A stretch of DNA of 64,000 nucleotides from the NCBI GenBank assembly GCA_902795045.1, contig CADBJU010000003.1, positions 124,001 through 188,000 of the forward strand, written 5' to 3'. The DNA comes from Oscillospiraceae bacterium. GTDB taxonomy: Bacteria > Bacillota > Clostridia > Oscillospirales > Oscillospiraceae. Shown here in pieces: positions 1 through 8,703 of this stretch (positions are counted from its first letter, which is position 1; every line of letters begins with the position of its first letter). The position numbers and the translations under genes were made by a program. The notes below the pieces were generated by a model, which was not told the origin of the DNA, did no database searches, and saw nothing but the letters and a program-made list of their open reading frames with translations.

Positions 1-2540
1 GCGCCGAGTACAAGGTCTTTGAGCAGTGGATCACCGACGAGCAGATCTCCGTCATGCTGGCCATGACCGACATGAAGCCCGCCTTCGTCCCCATCATCGC
101 CCACAAGGCCGGCCTGAGCATCGCGCGCACCCGCGAGGTGCTGCATGAGTGCTTCGACATCGGCCTCGTGGTACAGGTCGTGGTGCCGGTTGTGAACCTG
201 GAAATCTACCTGCTGCCGCCATACACCCCCGGCATTTTTGAGTTCCTGCTCATCAACGAGAAATTCTGTCTCGCCCACCCCGAGATCCCCTACGCCTTCC
301 ACCAGCATGCCACCACCAGCCAGATCGAGCACGCCCCCAACACCCCCATGGGCGCGGGCATCATGCGCGTCATCCCCATCGAGAGCGCCATCCCCGCCGA
401 CGCCCAGCAGATCGACAACGAGCGCGTGAGCATGTACCTTGAATCCAACGAGGGCCACCTGAGCATCACCCCATGTCAATGCCGCCGCGTGCGCAAGATG
501 ATGGGTGAGGGCAGCGGTGACCTGGACGAGGGTCTGTGCATCTTCATGGGCCACGTGGGCGATATGTTCAACCGCTCCGGCAAGGGCCGTCCCTGCACGG
601 TCGAGGAGGCCAAGGCCCTCGTCCAAAAGTGCGACGAGCGCGGCTGCGTCCACCAGATCACGACGCTCCACCAGGGTGAGACCTTCGCCATCTGCAACTG
701 CATGCCGGAGAGTTGCCTGGCCCTCGGCGTGAGCCAGTACTACAACACCCCCGCCACCTCCCGCAGCAACTATGTGGCCGAGATCGACCAGGCCAAGTGC
801 GTGGCCTGCGGCCAGTGCACAGACCGCTGCGCCAACAACGCCATCCAGATGGGCCAGAAGCTCTGTGCCAAGACCCCCATCGTCCACGAGCCCCACGAGA
901 CGCCCGACGACATCGAGTGGACCCCGGAGCACTGGAATCCCGAGCACCGCACCAATCGCGAGTACATCGCCCCCGAGGGCACAGCCCCCTGCAAGACCGC
1001 CTGCCCCGCCCATATCGCGGTACAGGGTTACTTAAAGCTCGCCGCTCAGGGCAGATACCTGGAAGCCCTTGAGCTCATCAAGAAGGAAAATCCCCTGCCC
1101 GCTGTCTGCGGCCGTGTCTGCAACCGCAAGTGCGAGGACGTGTGCACGAGAGGCGACATCGACCGCGCGGTCGCCATCGACGAAGTCAAGAAGTTCATCG
1201 CCGACCGTGAACTCGAGCGCGACACCCGCTTTGTGCCGAAGAAGCTCTACGACTTCTCGGACAAGAAGATCGCCGTCATCGGCGCTGGCCCCGCGGGTCT
1301 GAGCTGCGCTTATTTCCTCGCGGCTGACAACTACAGGGTCACCGTCTTCGACAAGAACGATCAGCCCGGCGGCATGCTCCGCTACGGCATCCCCAGCTTC
1401 CGTCTGGAAAAGCCCGTGCTCGACGCCGAGATCGATGTTTTGAAGGAGCTGGGCGTGGTCTTCCGCTGCGGCGTGGAGATCGGCAAAGACATCACCATCC
1501 AGGAGCTTCGCGACCAGGGCTACAGCGCCATCTATCTCGCCGTCGGCGCGCAGAAGTCCGCGCCCATTGGCATTCCCGGCGAGGACCTCAAGGGTGTCTG
1601 GGGCGGCATTGATTTCCTGCGTGAGGCAAACGCCGGCGCCCGTCCCGCCATCGGCAAGCGGGTGGTCGTCATCGGCGGCGGCAACGTGGCCATGGACGTG
1701 GCCCGCACTGCCGTTCGCCTCGGCGCTTCCGTCACGGTCGCCTACCGCCGCAAGGAGAGCGACATGCCCGCCGATCCCGCCGAGGTCGCAGAGGCCAGGG
1801 AAGAGGGCGTGAAGTTCGTCTTCGAGCACAAGCCCCAGATGATCGAGGAGAGAAACGGCAAGGTCGCCGCGCTCGTCTGCGAGGGTGACAAGAAGGTCCG
1901 CTGCGACACGATCATCGCCGCCGTAGGCCAGCGCATCGACCTGGGAAGCCTTGATCTGGGCGAAGTCAAGGTAGACGAGCGCAATCGCGTCATTGCCGAT
2001 TCCGTCACCTATCAGACCGCCCAGCCCGACATCTTTGTCGGCGGCGACGCCTACACCGGCCCCAGCTTTGCCATCGACGCCATTGCCGAGGGCAAGCAGG
2101 CCGCCATCTCCATCCACCGCTTTGTCCAGCCGGGCCAGAGCCTGACCATCGGCCGCGACCGCCTCACCTACCATGCCTTCGACAAGGACAACGTGGACTT
2201 TGACGCGGTGAAGGAGAGCTACGACAACGCCGCGCGCCAGGTGCCCGCGAAGGACGCGGCCAAGGCTTCGACCTTCAAGGATGACCGCAAGACCTTCACC
2301 GAGGAGCAGGTGAAGAAGGAGACGGCCCGCTGCCTCGGCTGCGGCGCATCCTTCGTCGACCCGAACAAGTGCCTCGGCTGCGGCGTGTGCACGACAAGGT
2401 GCAAGTTCGACGCCATCCACCTGCACAAGCGCTACTTTGTGGAGAGCATCGACTACTTCGATCGCCCGGAGGCGCTGCCCGTCTTCATTGAGGGCCGCCG
2501 CAAGCGCATCGAGATCCGCAAGATGCAGGAAGCGAAATAA
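1..2540 (+). CDS. FAD/NAD(P)-binding oxidoreductase with 4Fe-4S clusters (5' end outside window)
   Basis: The frame is open from the first complete codon at position 3, so the true start lies upstream. The N-terminal part has a Cys-rich segment (CQCRR, later CNCMPESC) followed by a ferredoxin-like CVACGQCTDRCANNAI motif. A GltD-like half follows: a Cys-rich helical Fe-S domain (CKTACPAH, CGRVCNRKCEDVC), an FAD dinucleotide fold (GAGPAGLSC) and an NADPH fold (GGGNVAMDVART). The C-terminus has another CLGCG and CLGCGVCTTRC cluster site. The order resembles glutamate synthase small subunit and NADH-dependent ferredoxin oxidoreductases. It probably passes electrons between NAD(P)H and an iron-sulfur partner; the partner is not visible. 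Substrate unknown. Confidence 0.85.
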   Translation, partial: AEYKVFEQWITDEQISVMLAMTDMKPAFVPIIAHKAGLSIARTREVLHECFDIGLVVQVVVPVVNLEIYLLPPYTPGIFEFLLINEKFCLAHPEIPYAFHQHATTSQIEHAPNTPMGAGIMRVIPIESAIPADAQQIDNERVSMYLESNEGHLSITPCQCRRVRKMMGEGSGDLDEGLCIFMGHVGDMFNRSGKGRPCTVEEAKALVQKCDERGCVHQITTLHQGETFAICNCMPESCLALGVSQYYNTPATSRSNYVAEIDQAKCVACGQCTDRCANNAIQMGQKLCAKTPIVHEPHETPDDIEWTPEHWNPEHRTNREYIAPEGTAPCKTACPAHIAVQGYLKLAAQGRYLEALELIKKENPLPAVCGRVCNRKCEDVCTRGDIDRAVAIDEVKKFIADRELERDTRFVPKKLYDFSDKKIAVIGAGPAGLSCAYFLAADNYRVTVFDKNDQPGGMLRYGIPSFRLEKPVLDAEIDVLKELGVVFRCGVEIGKDITIQELRDQGYSAIYLAVGAQKSAPIGIPGEDLKGVWGGIDFLREANAGARPAIGKRVVVIGGGNVAMDVARTAVRLGASVTVAYRRKESDMPADPAEVAEAREEGVKFVFEHKPQMIEERNGKVAALVCEGDKKVRCDTIIAAVGQRIDLGSLDLGEVKVDERNRVIADSVTYQTAQPDIFVGGDAYTGPSFAIDAIAEGKQAAISIHRFVQPGQSLTIGRDRLTYHAFDKDNVDFDAVKESYDNAARQVPAKDAAKASTFKDDRKTFTEEQVKKETARCLGCGASFVDPNKCLGCGVCTTRCKFDAIHLHKRYFVESIDYFDRPEALPVFIEGRRKRIEIRKMQEAK

Positions 2541-2554
2541 TATCCAGACGCAGC

Positions 2555-2586
2555 AAAACCTCCCGGCTTCGGTCGGGAGGTTTTTG
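2555..2586 (+). terminator. Rho-independent terminator after the oxidoreductase
   Basis: A 10-bp stem (AAACCTCCCG / CGGGAGGTTT) with an 8-nt loop is followed by T residues. Read on the other strand it also ends in a short T run, so it may serve the GGDEF gene that converges on it from the right. Confidence 0.8.
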
Positions 2587-2619
2587 TGTGATGCTCTGTT
2601 TTTCTGCCGGTTTTCATCT

Positions 2620-4005
2620 CTACCCGGCTTTTTGCTTGTCCTTCCCCCGCATGCCGGGTTTATAGAAGCAGCAGCCGTTTCGCCCGTTGTCCTTGACGTA
2701 ATACAGGGCCACATCGGCCTCATGGAACATTTCCTGCGGATTCTCCGTGTCGCGGCACAGCGACACGCCCACGCTCACCGACATGGGCGGCAGGCCGTCG
2801 GCGCTCTCGTGCAACTCCTCGTTGATCTGCTGGATCTTTCTCTCGATGAGGTGTTTGACATCCGGCGTCACATGTACCATCAGCACCATGAACTCATCCC
2901 CGCCGATGCGGCAGATATAGTCGTCGGCACGGAAGTTCTGCTTGAGCGTCGCCGCGAGCCGCTGCAGCGCCCTGTCGCCCACTTCGTGGCCGCAGCTGTC
3001 GTTGATGGTCTTGAAGTTGTCCGCGTCCACCAGCAAAAAGGCGGTGGAATGCAGGTCCACGCTCTTTTTGAGCAGGTCGTAGCCCGCCCGGTTGTAGACC
3101 CCCGTCAGCTCGTCGTGGGAGGCCTTGAAGGAGAGATTGTCGATGCTGCGCTTGTAGACGGTGTACATGTTGTTGTAGGTGCCCGCCAGATAGCGGAACT
3201 CATGCGCGCCCGTGATGGGGAGCTTCTGATCCTGCTTGATATGCTCCACCGCGCGCAGAAGCGGATTGATGCCGAGGCTGTTGGTCACCCAGAGCAGGAA
3301 AATCAGGCTCACCGACTGCAGGGCAATCAGAATGGTCATCCACACAAGATCCGTGTGCATGCGCTTTTCCATTTTTATCTGCGTGCCGTGGGTGCCGTTT
3401 TTCAGGGCGTTCACGCACTCATCGAGCTTTGCGCGGATCGCGTCCTTCTGGGCATAATAGCCGCTGTCGTGCATCATGACCCGGGCCCGCTCGATCTTTT
3501 CCGCCGGGGTGAGCGCATCGTCCCGCTCGCCGAGAAATACGGCGTCGAGGGGGCGCGGGATGTCCGTCTCGCCCTTCGCGCTGAGCACCAGGCGCATGGC
3601 GTAGTATTCTCTGTCCATCAGGGTGACGGAGCCCTGCAGAGCGCCCTTGAGGGCATCAAGCGCGGCGCTGTCCGGCAAGCGCTCCTCCATGACGCGCAGC
3701 GCCTCTTCACGCCGCTTGACATTCTCGGTCTCGTTGAAGTAGTTGTCGAGCAGCTTCCTGTCGCCGATCACCGTGTAGCGCTGGGCCTGCTCGGTCAGGT
3801 AGTCCGAAGCCCGGAGCAGACTGTCCGCCGCATCCTGGAGATCGATATAGGTATCCATCGCATCATTCAGGGCGTGGAAGGATTTGATGGTGCGGAAATT
3901 GGTAAACAGCAGCGACGCCGTGATCGCCAGGGAGATAAACAGCATCAGGAGAAAGGTCAGCCGGAGTGACAGCCCCTCCTCCTTGAATTTTCTGAACAAG
4001 CGCAT
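2620..4005 (-). CDS. Membrane-bound diguanylate cyclase (GGDEF)
   Basis: 461 aa. A transmembrane segment at about residues 16-37 and a second at about 221-243 flank an extracytoplasmic helical region, the usual layout of a sensor. The C-terminal GGDEF domain starts near residue 290 (HDELTGVYNRAGYD) and has an intact GGDEF at 368-372. An RxxD product-inhibition site (RADD, 359-362) sits five residues upstream. It should make cyclic di-GMP from two GTP in response to an unknown external signal. The catalytic domain resembles that of the other GGDEF gene at 57929-58960, so the two may be paralogues. It is monocistronic, with its own promoter upstream. Confidence 0.9.
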   Translation of the reverse strand: MRLFRKFKEEGLSLRLTFLLMLFISLAITASLLFTNFRTIKSFHALNDAMDTYIDLQDAADSLLRASDYLTEQAQRYTVIGDRKLLDNYFNETENVKRREEALRVMEERLPDSAALDALKGALQGSVTLMDREYYAMRLVLSAKGETDIPRPLDAVFLGERDDALTPAEKIERARVMMHDSGYYAQKDAIRAKLDECVNALKNGTHGTQIKMEKRMHTDLVWMTILIALQSVSLIFLLWVTNSLGINPLLRAVEHIKQDQKLPITGAHEFRYLAGTYNNMYTVYKRSIDNLSFKASHDELTGVYNRAGYDLLKKSVDLHSTAFLLVDADNFKTINDSCGHEVGDRALQRLAATLKQNFRADDYICRIGGDEFMVLMVHVTPDVKHLIERKIQQINEELHESADGLPPMSVSVGVSLCRDTENPQEMFHEADVALYYVKDNGRNGCCFYKPGMRGKDKQKAG

Positions 4006-4103
4006 GATCCCGAATCCTCCGAAAGCATATGATTTTTGGAATATGCCATAGGAGCACAGCCGATTTGTGAGCTTAACATTACCTTTTAATATGGTTATTT
4101 TAT

Positions 4104-4132
4104 ATTATAACACCTCCCGATCATGCTTTCAA
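4104..4132 (-). promoter_or_regulatory. Sigma-A-type promoter for the GGDEF gene
   Basis: On the minus strand TTGAAA, a 17-nt spacer and TATAAT lie about 100 nt before the GGDEF start. The spacing is canonical and the -10 is perfect. Confidence 0.7.
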
Positions 4133-4202
4133 TATCATAATCATCTTTGTTTCAGCATTACATGCCATTTTTCTGCGGCTGTGCTGTGCGGGAGTCGGGC
4201 AT

Positions 4203-4236
4203 ATAAAGGAAAGCCCGGCCGCGCACGACCGGACCT
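4203..4236 (-). terminator. Probable terminator after the ABC ATPase gene
   Basis: A GC-rich hairpin (arms around CCGGTCG / CGGCCGG on the minus strand, one G-U pair) just past the ATPase stop is followed by TTCCTTTAT. The T tract is imperfect. Confidence 0.5.
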
Positions 4237-4252
4237 CCCCCATTTTTTCTTC

Positions 4253-5329
4253 TTACAGCACATGTACCGACGCGGGGTCGAAGACCAGGCAGCAGGTGTC
4301 GCCCACCTGATAGATGTGCTTGTTCTTGGGATTATGCTCCTCGAGCTTGACGAGGGTATTGCCCACCATGACGTGGTAGTTCTGGTAGGAGCCCATGAAG
4401 CAGCTCAGGACAACCTTGCAGGGCAGGCCGCCCTTGTCCGCCAGGGTCGCCGCCTCGGGACGGAGAACGACGGTGTACTCTTTGCCCTTTTCCATGTCGT
4501 CCCTGCCCTCGACCTTGAGGGGATTGCCCTCGATGTTCAGGGTGACGAACTTGCCGTCGCGCCCGGTCATGGGGCCCTTGAGGAAGTTTGCCTCGCCGAT
4601 GAAGTCGGCGACAAACTCATTGACCGGGTGGTAGTAGATCTCCTGCGGCGTACCCATCTGGGCCACCACGCCCTTGGACATGATGATGATGTTGTCCGAC
4701 AGAGCCATGGCCTCGGACTGGTCATGGGTGACATAGATGGCGGTGATGCCGACCTCCTGCTGGATGCGGCGGATCTCCGTGCGCATCGTGACGCGCAGCT
4801 TCGCGTCAAGGTTTGAAAGCGGCTCGTCGAACAGGAGCACCGACGGCTCGATGACCAGGGCGCGGGCCAGGGCGACACGCTGCTGCTGGCCGCCGGAGAG
4901 CTGGTTGGTCATGCGCCCCTCCATGCCAGTCAGCTCCACAAGGTCGAGGATCTTCATGACGCGCTCCTTGATCTCGTCCTTCGGCACCTTCCGGAGCTTG
5001 AGGCCGTAGGCAACGTTATCGAAGACGTTGTAGTGGGGCAGAAGCGCGTAGCTCTGGAACACCATGGCGGTGTCGCGCTTATTGGGGGTCAGCTCGTTGA
5101 TAGGCTCGTCGCCGAGGTAGATTTCACCCTCGTCCGGGCTTTCAAAGCCCGCGATCATTCTGAGCGTCGTGGTCTTGCCGCAGCCGGAGGGGCCCAGCAG
5201 GGTCACGAAGGAGCCGGGCTCGATGACAAGGGAGGTATCCTTGACGGCGTAGAACTCCTTGCCGGTCTTGGGGTCGTTGTAGATTTTGGAGATATGCTCG
5301 AGGCGAACGCCTTTTTTCACTTTAGGCAT
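4253..5329 (-). CDS. ABC transporter ATP-binding protein (FbpC/PotA type)
   Basis: 358 aa. It has Walker A GPSGCGKTT, the Q-loop (FQSYALLPH), the signature LSGGQQQRVALARAL, Walker B (VLLFDEPLSNLDAKL) and the switch His in YVTHDQSEA. A C-terminal regulatory TOBE-like region follows, from about residue 240. It powers the import system encoded just upstream. Its Shine-Dalgarno AAGGAGG lies inside the last codons of the permease gene, so translation of the two is probably coupled. The overall type is that of Fe(III), 2-aminoethylphosphonate or polyamine importers; the sequence alone does not settle the substrate. Confidence 0.93.
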   Translation of the reverse strand: MPKVKKGVRLEHISKIYNDPKTGKEFYAVKDTSLVIEPGSFVTLLGPSGCGKTTTLRMIAGFESPDEGEIYLGDEPINELTPNKRDTAMVFQSYALLPHYNVFDNVAYGLKLRKVPKDEIKERVMKILDLVELTGMEGRMTNQLSGGQQQRVALARALVIEPSVLLFDEPLSNLDAKLRVTMRTEIRRIQQEVGITAIYVTHDQSEAMALSDNIIIMSKGVVAQMGTPQEIYYHPVNEFVADFIGEANFLKGPMTGRDGKFVTLNIEGNPLKVEGRDDMEKGKEYTVVLRPEAATLADKGGLPCKVVLSCFMGSYQNYHVMVGNTLVKLEEHNPKNKHIYQVGDTCCLVFDPASVHVL

Positions 5330-5333
5330 GGAC

Positions 5334-7043
5334 TCAATCCTCCTTCATGGTTTTGCTGGTGCCGAAGTGCTTGATGAACAGGTTCATCAGCAGCACCGCG
5401 CTGTAGGTGATGATGATCAGGATGGTGGCAAACGCGCAGGCCAGACTGTAAGCGCCCTTCTCGGCAAACTCGTTGATCTGCACGGTGATGAGCAGATAGC
5501 TCGGCGTGACGAGCAGGATGATGGCGGAGATAGCGGTGATGCTGCGGACGAAGGCTGTGACAAGGCCGGAGAGGAAGGAGTCCTTGATGAGCGGCAATGT
5601 CACGGTCATGAAGACCTTGAAGCTGTCCGCGCCCATGTCGTAGGCCGATTCCTCGATGCTCTTGTCGATCTGCCGCAGGGCGGAGATGCCGCTTCTGGTG
5701 CCGGTCGGCAGGGAGCGGACCACGAACACGATGACCAGAATGAGGCCCGTGCCGTAAATGCCCTGGAGGAAGCCCGTGTGGAAGATGCCGCCGGAGAAGC
5801 CTCTTATGTAGCCGACGCCGAGAACCGTGCCGGGCACGGCCATGGCGAGCATGGACACGGCCTCGATAAAGCCCTTGGCTTTGAACTTGCGCTTGACGAC
5901 GAGGTAGGAGATGATCATGCTCAGCAGAGCCGTGATGGGGGCGGAGATGAAGCTGAGCACGAAGGAGTCCTTAAAGGCCTTGAAGCCGTGGTAGCGGGTG
6001 AAGACCTGGCTGAACCACTTGCCGGTCAGCGGGAAGAACTTGTAGCCCCAGGTGGGGAACAGCGCGCCGATAGGGACACAGATGTACATCATGATGACGA
6101 AGGCGGCAGCCAGGCCGCAGAAGATGGTGAGCGGCACCTTGACGCTCCTGTCCTCGATAAGCATGCGCCCGCGGGAGGCCTTGCCGGTCAGGGTTGCGGC
6201 GGTCTTGGCCTCAAGGTAGTATTTCTGCACCGCGAACATCGCGAGCGTGATGCACAGCAGCACCACAGCCATCGCCGCCGCGCCCGCCTTGTCGTAGGCG
6301 CCCGTGATCTGCAGGTAGATGGTGGTCGCCAGCGTATCATAGGAGCCGCCGATAAGCATGGGGTTTGCAAAGTCGGCGATGGACTCGATGAAGGTCACGA
6401 GGAAGGCGTTGCCGAGGCCGGGCAGCATCAGCGGCAGCGTCACGTCCGCGAACACCTTCCAGCGCCCCGCGCCCATGTCGCGCGCGGCCTCCTCGAGGGA
6501 GGGGTCGATATTCTTGAGCAGGCCCTTGAGCATCATGTAGCAGACGGGGAAGAAGGTCAGCGTCTGCACGACGACGATGCCCCAGAAGCCGTAGACGTTG
6601 TTGTCATAGATGTGCAGCAAAAAGCGCGTGATGATGCCGGCCTTGCCGAAGAGCATGATCATCGACAGGGACAGGACAAACGGCGGCGACACCACCGGCA
6701 GCATGGACACGACCTTGAAAAGCCCGCCCACGAACTTGTTCATGCGCACGTAGACCTCCACATACGCAAACAGCAGGCCGATCAGCGCCGAAAGGATGCC
6801 GACGAGAAAGCCCACCTTGAGGGTGTTGGTGATGGCACGGGTAAAGCTCGGCATGGCAAAGATGCGCTTGAAGATCGAAAGGCCGAACTTGCCGTCGCCC
6901 ACAAAGCTGTCCACCAGCAATATTGCCAGCGGATAGAGTATGAACAGCGTCAAAAAGGTAATCAGCACGACGATGGTAGTGACCATGATGGGGTCTGCCA
7001 TCAGTTTTTTCCGGTCCAGCGCCGCGCCCTGGCCTCTTGCCAT
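5334..7043 (-). CDS. Fused double-domain ABC permease (FbpB/PhnV type)
   Basis: 569 aa with about 12 hydrophobic segments in two homologous halves. Each half carries an EAA-type coupling loop for the ATPase: EEAARDMGAGRWKVFADVTLP in the first and EESAYDMGADSFKVFMTVTLP in the second. The two-in-one layout is usual for Fe(III) FbpB permeases and related phosphonate importers. The ATG is preceded by GAAAGGAG. It is the middle gene of a binding protein-permease-ATPase operon. A terminator-like hairpin and a palindromic repeat separate it from the binding protein gene upstream, so it is probably expressed at a lower level than that gene. Confidence 0.92.
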   Translation of the reverse strand: MARGQGAALDRKKLMADPIMVTTIVVLITFLTLFILYPLAILLVDSFVGDGKFGLSIFKRIFAMPSFTRAITNTLKVGFLVGILSALIGLLFAYVEVYVRMNKFVGGLFKVVSMLPVVSPPFVLSLSMIMLFGKAGIITRFLLHIYDNNVYGFWGIVVVQTLTFFPVCYMMLKGLLKNIDPSLEEAARDMGAGRWKVFADVTLPLMLPGLGNAFLVTFIESIADFANPMLIGGSYDTLATTIYLQITGAYDKAGAAAMAVVLLCITLAMFAVQKYYLEAKTAATLTGKASRGRMLIEDRSVKVPLTIFCGLAAAFVIMMYICVPIGALFPTWGYKFFPLTGKWFSQVFTRYHGFKAFKDSFVLSFISAPITALLSMIISYLVVKRKFKAKGFIEAVSMLAMAVPGTVLGVGYIRGFSGGIFHTGFLQGIYGTGLILVIVFVVRSLPTGTRSGISALRQIDKSIEESAYDMGADSFKVFMTVTLPLIKDSFLSGLVTAFVRSITAISAIILLVTPSYLLITVQINEFAEKGAYSLACAFATILIIITYSAVLLMNLFIKHFGTSKTMKED

Positions 7044-7065
7044 AGATTTCGCTCCTTTCTTCCGT

Positions 7066-7144
7066 TGTCATTCTGAGGCCAAAGGCCGAAGGATCTTTTT
7101 CCGCGCAAATCCGGGAAGATCCTTCGCTTATGCTCAGGATGACA
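7066..7144. repeat. Palindromic interspersed element (79 bp) between binding protein and permease genes
   Basis: The ends TGTCATTCTGAG and CTCAGGATGACA are inverted copies with one mismatch. An inner pair CGAAGGATCTT / AAGATCCTTCG makes a near-complete hairpin. This looks like a short non-autonomous MITE-like repeat sitting directly upstream of the permease Shine-Dalgarno. Confidence 0.7.
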
Positions 7145-7166
7145 GGGTGCGGTTACAGAGTCTATC

Positions 7167-7198
7167 AAAAAAGGGATGGCGGAAATCCGCCATCCCTT
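7167..7198 (-). terminator. Intra-operon terminator after the binding protein gene
   Basis: A perfect 13-bp stem (AAGGGATGGCGGA / TCCGCCATCCCTT) with a 2-nt core loop is followed on the minus strand by a run of T. It lies between the binding protein stop and the permease start. Partial read-through would give the usual excess of binding protein over membrane parts. Confidence 0.8.
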
Positions 7199-7232
7199 GC
7201 GGGATTCTGTGTTGTGAATTGTTCCCGTCAGA

Positions 7233-8330
7233 TCACGAGGTCTTGAAACGGCCCTCGCCGGTGTCGCCGCCGGAGGCAGCGATGGCAGCCATAACGTCGT
7301 TGACATTCTGCTCGGTGTCGGTGACGGCCTTGGCAAAGTCGTAGCCGTCCCAGACGAGGCTGGGATCAAGACCGAACTCCTTGGCAGCCTCGGGCTGCTT
7401 GGCGTTGTCGATGACCAGGAACTGGTAAGAGCCGTGCTGGGCCGCCAGCTCAACGCAGTCGGGGCTCAGGGCGTACTCCATGAAGAGGTGGGCGGCATTG
7501 GGGTGAGCCGCACCCTTGAAGATAGCCACAGGGCCGATCTCGCAGGCGGTGCCGTCAGCGGGGACGACGAGGCCGACGTTGTCATAGCCGTTGTCCACGA
7601 TCTGGGTGATGCCGTCATGCAGGAAGCCGATGCCGATGACGCACTCACCGGTGCCGACGTTCTTGGACGGGCCGGAGCCGGACTTGGTGTAGACCTGGAT
7701 GTTCTTGTCGAGGTCGCAGAGGTACTGGATGCCTTCGTCATGGCCCTTGAGCTGGATCATGAGGTTGGCGACGAGCTTCGGAGTGCCGGCGGTCATGTAG
7801 TTGGAGAGCCAGATCAATCCCTTGTACTCGGGCTTGAGCAGATCGTCCCAGCTCTGAGGAGCCTCGAGCCCCATGCGGTTGAGCTCATCCTTATTGACCA
7901 TGAAGCCCAGAAGGCCGGTGTAAATGCCGTACCAGTAGCCGTTGGGGTCCTTGTAGATGTCCTTAGTCAGGTGGGAGGCGTTCTGGGGGACGTAGGAGTT
8001 ATCCAGGAAGCCCTTGGCGGCCAGGCCGTCATAGGGGTTGTTGGTGCCGCCGAACCAGACGTCGGCAGAGGGCTTGCCGTTCTCTTCCTCGATCTTGGCA
8101 GGCACCTCACCGGTGGACAGGCGCTGATAGGTGGTCTTGATGCCGTAGAGCTTCTCGAAGTTCTGGCAGGCAGCGGCGAGATAATCCTCCTCGCAGGAGC
8201 CGTAGACGACGAGCTCACCGTCAGCCTTGGCGGCGGCGATCAGATCGTCCATGCCGTCAGCATGCGCGCTGACAGTGAACAGGGCGAAGACCATGACCAG
8301 AGTCAGTAACAAAGCGATGGTTTTTTTCAT
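7233..8330 (-). CDS. Extracellular solute-binding protein of the Fe(III)/phosphonate ABC importer
   Basis: 365 aa. A Sec signal peptide (residues 1-25, MKKTIALLLTLVMVFALF then SAHA) is followed by a periplasmic-binding-protein type 2 fold. Segments typical of the FbpA-like family are present (ELVVYGSCEEDY, ADVWFGGTNNPYDGL, WYGIYTGLLGFMVNKDEL). There is no Cys at the cleavage site, so no lipobox. That is unusual for a Gram-positive binding protein, which is normally lipid-anchored. It is the first gene of the operon, followed by permease and ATPase. Substrate could be Fe(III) or a phosphonate; undecided. Start supported by AAGGAGGATCATC before the ATG. Confidence 0.88.
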   Translation of the reverse strand: MKKTIALLLTLVMVFALFTVSAHADGMDDLIAAAKADGELVVYGSCEEDYLAAACQNFEKLYGIKTTYQRLSTGEVPAKIEEENGKPSADVWFGGTNNPYDGLAAKGFLDNSYVPQNASHLTKDIYKDPNGYWYGIYTGLLGFMVNKDELNRMGLEAPQSWDDLLKPEYKGLIWLSNYMTAGTPKLVANLMIQLKGHDEGIQYLCDLDKNIQVYTKSGSGPSKNVGTGECVIGIGFLHDGITQIVDNGYDNVGLVVPADGTACEIGPVAIFKGAAHPNAAHLFMEYALSPDCVELAAQHGSYQFLVIDNAKQPEAAKEFGLDPSLVWDGYDFAKAVTDTEQNVNDVMAAIAASGGDTGEGRFKTS

Positions 8331-8468
8331 GATGATCCTCCTTCATTCTTTTCTATCCCGTGCAGGTGCGGAAGACCCATCATGCTTTCCGGAGGAAAGC
8401 ATGCGGCAGGCCTGCCGCAAACCGCTGAGATCCGATATTTATTCGGGCTTATCCCGAAACTTGAAAAA
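8331..8468 (-). promoter_or_regulatory. Structured 5' leader of the ABC importer operon
   Basis: Between the promoter and the start codon are about 135 nt with three hairpins: CATGCTTTCC/GGAAAGCATG (8381-8403), the palindrome GCGGCAGGCCTGCCGC (8403-8418), and CGGGCTTATCCCG nearer the promoter. No known riboswitch class could be recognised. It could be a stabilising leader or a regulatory element. Confidence 0.4.
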
Positions 8469-8497
8469 ATTATAGCATATTTTTACCATAGCGACAA
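8469..8497 (-). promoter_or_regulatory. Promoter of the ABC importer operon
   Basis: Minus strand TTGTCG, 17 nt, TATAAT, about 140 nt before the binding protein start. The rest of the 373-nt gap up to sbcD holds the leader, this promoter, the sbcD promoter and a repeat built of CACTTTTCAC units at about 8575-8660. Confidence 0.7.
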
Positions 8498-8574
8498 GAA
8501 ATTTTCCGCTCCATCCTGTACAAAATGCACATCAAATTCTTGTAGTATTTGACTATTGACAAAACAAAGTGAAC

Positions 8575-8660
8575 AGTGAAGATTGAAAAGTGGAGTTCTG
8601 GCTGACATATTGAATTACAGCGCAGCATCTCTTCACTTTGCACTTTTCACTTTTCACTTT
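8575..8660. repeat. CACTTTTCAC-type imperfect inverted repeat upstream of sbcD
   Basis: GTGAACAGTGAAGATTGAAAAGTGG on one side (8570s) is roughly complementary to the run CTTTGCACTTTTCACTTTTC at 8632-8655. The same CACTTTTCACTTTTCACTTTC string recurs at 19996-20015. It is a dispersed element that here also supplies the -35 region of the sbcD promoter. Confidence 0.5.
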
Positions 8661-8673
8661 CGTCTGCTATAAT
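8645..8673 (+). promoter_or_regulatory. Extended -10 promoter for sbcDC
   Basis: TGCTATAAT is an extended -10. A weak -35 (TTTCAC) lies 17 nt upstream. The start of sbcD is 31 nt downstream. Confidence 0.6.
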
Positions 8674-8703
8674 GTAAGAAAAACGGACAAAGGAGGAAAT
8701 GCG

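Noticed and set aside
8331..8468. TPP riboswitch before the ABC binding protein
   Set aside because: The CTGAGA string seen there is on the plus strand, antisense to the transcript; the sense strand lacks the TPP core motifs.
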